Position numbers and translations under genes: made by a program | In this document: positions 62,603 to 64,000 of the stretch, piece after piece | How positions within the stretch are numbered: the stretch's first letter is position 1 | Layout of the letters: every line of letters starts with the position of its first letter | Notes under the pieces: model-generated | What the model was told of the DNA's origin: nothing | Database searches by the model: none | The model's input: only the letters and a program-made list of their open reading frames with translations | Assembly (NCBI GenBank): GCA_930367205.1 | Contig: OV884009.1 | Span: forward strand, 39,379,841 to 39,443,840 | Direction of reading: 5' to 3' | DNA: 64,000 nucleotides | Source: Acanthosoma haemorrhoidale | Lineage: Eukaryota; Arthropoda; Insecta; Hemiptera; Acanthosomatidae

Positions 62603-64000
62603 ATGGGTCCAAAAGTTGACAAACCAGACTATGAAGGAACGTGGAGTACCCTACATGACGAATTTGAGGACTTAAGGGACGATATAAAAGAAACAAAGGA
62701 ATTAGGTCATGCTGTAACTGAAAATTCAGAACAACTTCCTGTTTTTAAAGCTAGACTATCACGATTAGACGCTACTTTCCAAAAGTTTAACAAAACTGTC
62801 ACAGATGTGAAACGATATGCTAAATTACTAGAGAAAGATTGCACTGATTATGACAGGATAAGAAAGGAGGTTCGCAATCATTTTTATGAAGCGTTATCAC
62901 TTGACCGAGAACAATCAACCCTAGATCAAACGTTGAATTCATCTTCAACGGAAACTCCCTTATTCAAACTGCCCTCAATAAATCTTCCTTCCTTTCACGG
63001 TGAGCTGACAAAGTGGACTTCATTCAAAGACACTTATGTTTCATTAATTCATGAAAATCGATCCTTATCGCCTATTCAAAAGTTTCATTACCTCAAATCG
63101 TCCTTAAAAGGCCCTGCCCTGCAATGTGTGGCATCCATTCCAATTACTGCCCCTGATTATCCACAAGCGTGGCTCAGTTTGACGAAACGGTATGACAACA
63201 AACGAATTCAAGCTACCAATTTGCTTGCAAGAATTTTTACTTTCAAGCCATTACAACAATGTAATTTAACTTCTTTGGAACGATTTTCAGAGATTGTGCT
63301 AGAGAGTGTAACAGCATTCAAACATTTAGAAATTGAGGATGAATCTGGGTTTGTTTTGCTTACCTTTGCACTAAGACTGCTAGACCCCAAAACCCGTGAG
63401 CGGTTTGAGACTTTACAATCAGTGAAGGAGGAACTTCCTTCTTTCCAAGATCTAGTTGACCTAATTTCTCAGCAATGTGTTGCATTTCAATCTCAAGCTT
63501 TATCTACCCCAAGTGCGTCCAGTTATTGGAATATCAATAAAACTTACCCTAAAGGGGTGAAACAAATTTTTTACTCGTCAGGACAACGAATTTCTCACTC
63601 CTGTCCCTTATGTAGGGAAAAGCATGTGTTGTATCGTTGCCGTAAATTCTTGGAGCTTAGTCCATATAAACGTTTTAATAAATTAAAGCCATTGAATGTA
63701 TGTTCCAATTGCCTTTCTGAAAATCATAAAAATGTTGATTGCCAGTCAAATAAATTATGTCGCTACTGTAATAAAAAACACCATTCCTTATTGCACTGGG
63801 GTAACTCGGTTATACCTGCACTTCCTGTTGAGGAAGAATTTAAAAATAATTCTTTGAATCCAGTTTCGGAACATTGTCAGGTTGCAACTGATACATCTAG
63901 AAGTGCTGTTTTTTCCACTTCTCTAGATGGAAAGGTAAACGTTTTACTTGGTACTGCTTTGGCTCGAATAAAAGACAATGTAGGTAACTATCATCAAATA
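62603..64000 (+). CDS. BEL/Pao Gag-Pol, N-terminal part (partial at window end)
   Basis: This frame of 466 codons has no stop and continues past the window. It starts at ATG in an AAAATGG context. The N-terminus (about 1-110) is charged and helical-looking, consistent with a coiled-coil Gag start. From about 123 (LPSINLPSFHGELTKW) to about 290 it matches the DUF1759 Gag-like domain typical of BEL/Pao. Three zinc-binding knuckles follow: C334-x2-C-x3-H-x4-C346, C367-x2-C-x4-H-x4-C380, and C386-x2-C-x4-H-x3-H398, the last with the KKHHSLLH form usual in this group. The end (VLLGTALARI) is the approach to the aspartic protease; the active-site motif must be just outside the window. Gag packages the element RNA. 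The intact frame suggests a young insertion. Confidence 0.92.
   Translation, partial: MGPKVDKPDYEGTWSTLHDEFEDLRDDIKETKELGHAVTENSEQLPVFKARLSRLDATFQKFNKTVTDVKRYAKLLEKDCTDYDRIRKEVRNHFYEALSLDREQSTLDQTLNSSSTETPLFKLPSINLPSFHGELTKWTSFKDTYVSLIHENRSLSPIQKFHYLKSSLKGPALQCVASIPITAPDYPQAWLSLTKRYDNKRIQATNLLARIFTFKPLQQCNLTSLERFSEIVLESVTAFKHLEIEDESGFVLLTFALRLLDPKTRERFETLQSVKEELPSFQDLVDLISQQCVAFQSQALSTPSASSYWNINKTYPKGVKQIFYSSGQRISHSCPLCREKHVLYRCRKFLELSPYKRFNKLKPLNVCSNCLSENHKNVDCQSNKLCRYCNKKHHSLLHWGNSVIPALPVEEEFKNNSLNPVSEHCQVATDTSRSAVFSTSLDGKVNVLLGTALARIKDNVGNYHQI

Larger units (their letters stand above)
61560..64000 (+). mobile_element. BEL/Pao LTR retrotransposon, 5' part (runs off window)
   Basis: The order 5' LTR (61560-62407), candidate primer-binding site (62412-62429), leader, then a gag-pol frame from 62603 is the standard 5' organisation of a BEL/Pao element. 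The frame is open to the last base, so protease, RT, RNase H, integrase and the 3' LTR should lie beyond the window. The same LTR occurs as a solo copy at 26411-27297, so the family has been active at this locus before. Confidence 0.92.

Noticed and set aside
63208..63390. 60-codon minus-strand frame
   Set aside because: Antisense shadow of the BEL/Pao gag frame.

Overview
The window looks like eukaryotic, probably arthropod (most likely insect), intergenic or intronic DNA. It is visibly AT-rich, has long stretches with no coding potential, and carries remains of R1-clade and jockey-clade non-LTR retrotransposons plus a BEL/Pao LTR retrotransposon. R1-type elements are mainly known from arthropods. 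I see no convincing host protein-coding gene, no rRNA or tRNA gene, no CRISPR array and no bacterial gene organisation.

Layout. From 1 to about 14.4 kb the DNA is mostly anonymous and AT-rich, with jockey 3' tails near 5 kb, two of them arranged as an inverted pair. At 14.4-15 kb there is a decayed jockey end, then a 203-bp poly(A)-tailed R1-like tail with a perfect 14-bp target-site duplication. Another jockey tail lies at 20.7-21.2 kb, a jockey coding scrap at 25.3 kb, and a solo BEL/Pao LTR (minus strand) at 26.4-27.3 kb. A frameshifted jockey ORF1 pseudogene lies at 30.6-31.5 kb, a short jockey tail at 35.1 kb and a jockey reverse-transcriptase pseudogene at 36.7-37.8 kb. A 5'-truncated R1-clade element with a long open reverse-transcriptase frame and a strongly folded 3' UTR occupies 48.5-50.7 kb. 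At 51.8-53.9 kb there is a pair of 310-bp inverted arms, about 97% identical, around a 1.4-kb spacer. The spacer holds old jockey fragments, an unidentified 106-codon frame and a 45-bp R1-like mini-insertion with a 12-bp target-site duplication. A 379-bp short inverted-repeat element lies at 55.0 kb and a 61-bp tandem duplication at 60.7 kb. The right edge holds the 5' LTR, candidate primer-binding site and intact gag/pre-protease frame of a BEL/Pao element that runs off the window.

How it fits together. The window records several layers of retrotransposition. Old jockey copies have stops and frameshifts. R1-type tails are extremely 5'-truncated but keep their target-site duplications. The BEL/Pao element is still open and has the same LTR as the solo LTR 35 kb upstream. 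The most unusual structures are the large inverted repeat at 51.8-53.9 kb, the tiny tail-only R1-like insertions, and the folded R1 3' UTR whose homologue is cut inside its own hairpin loop.
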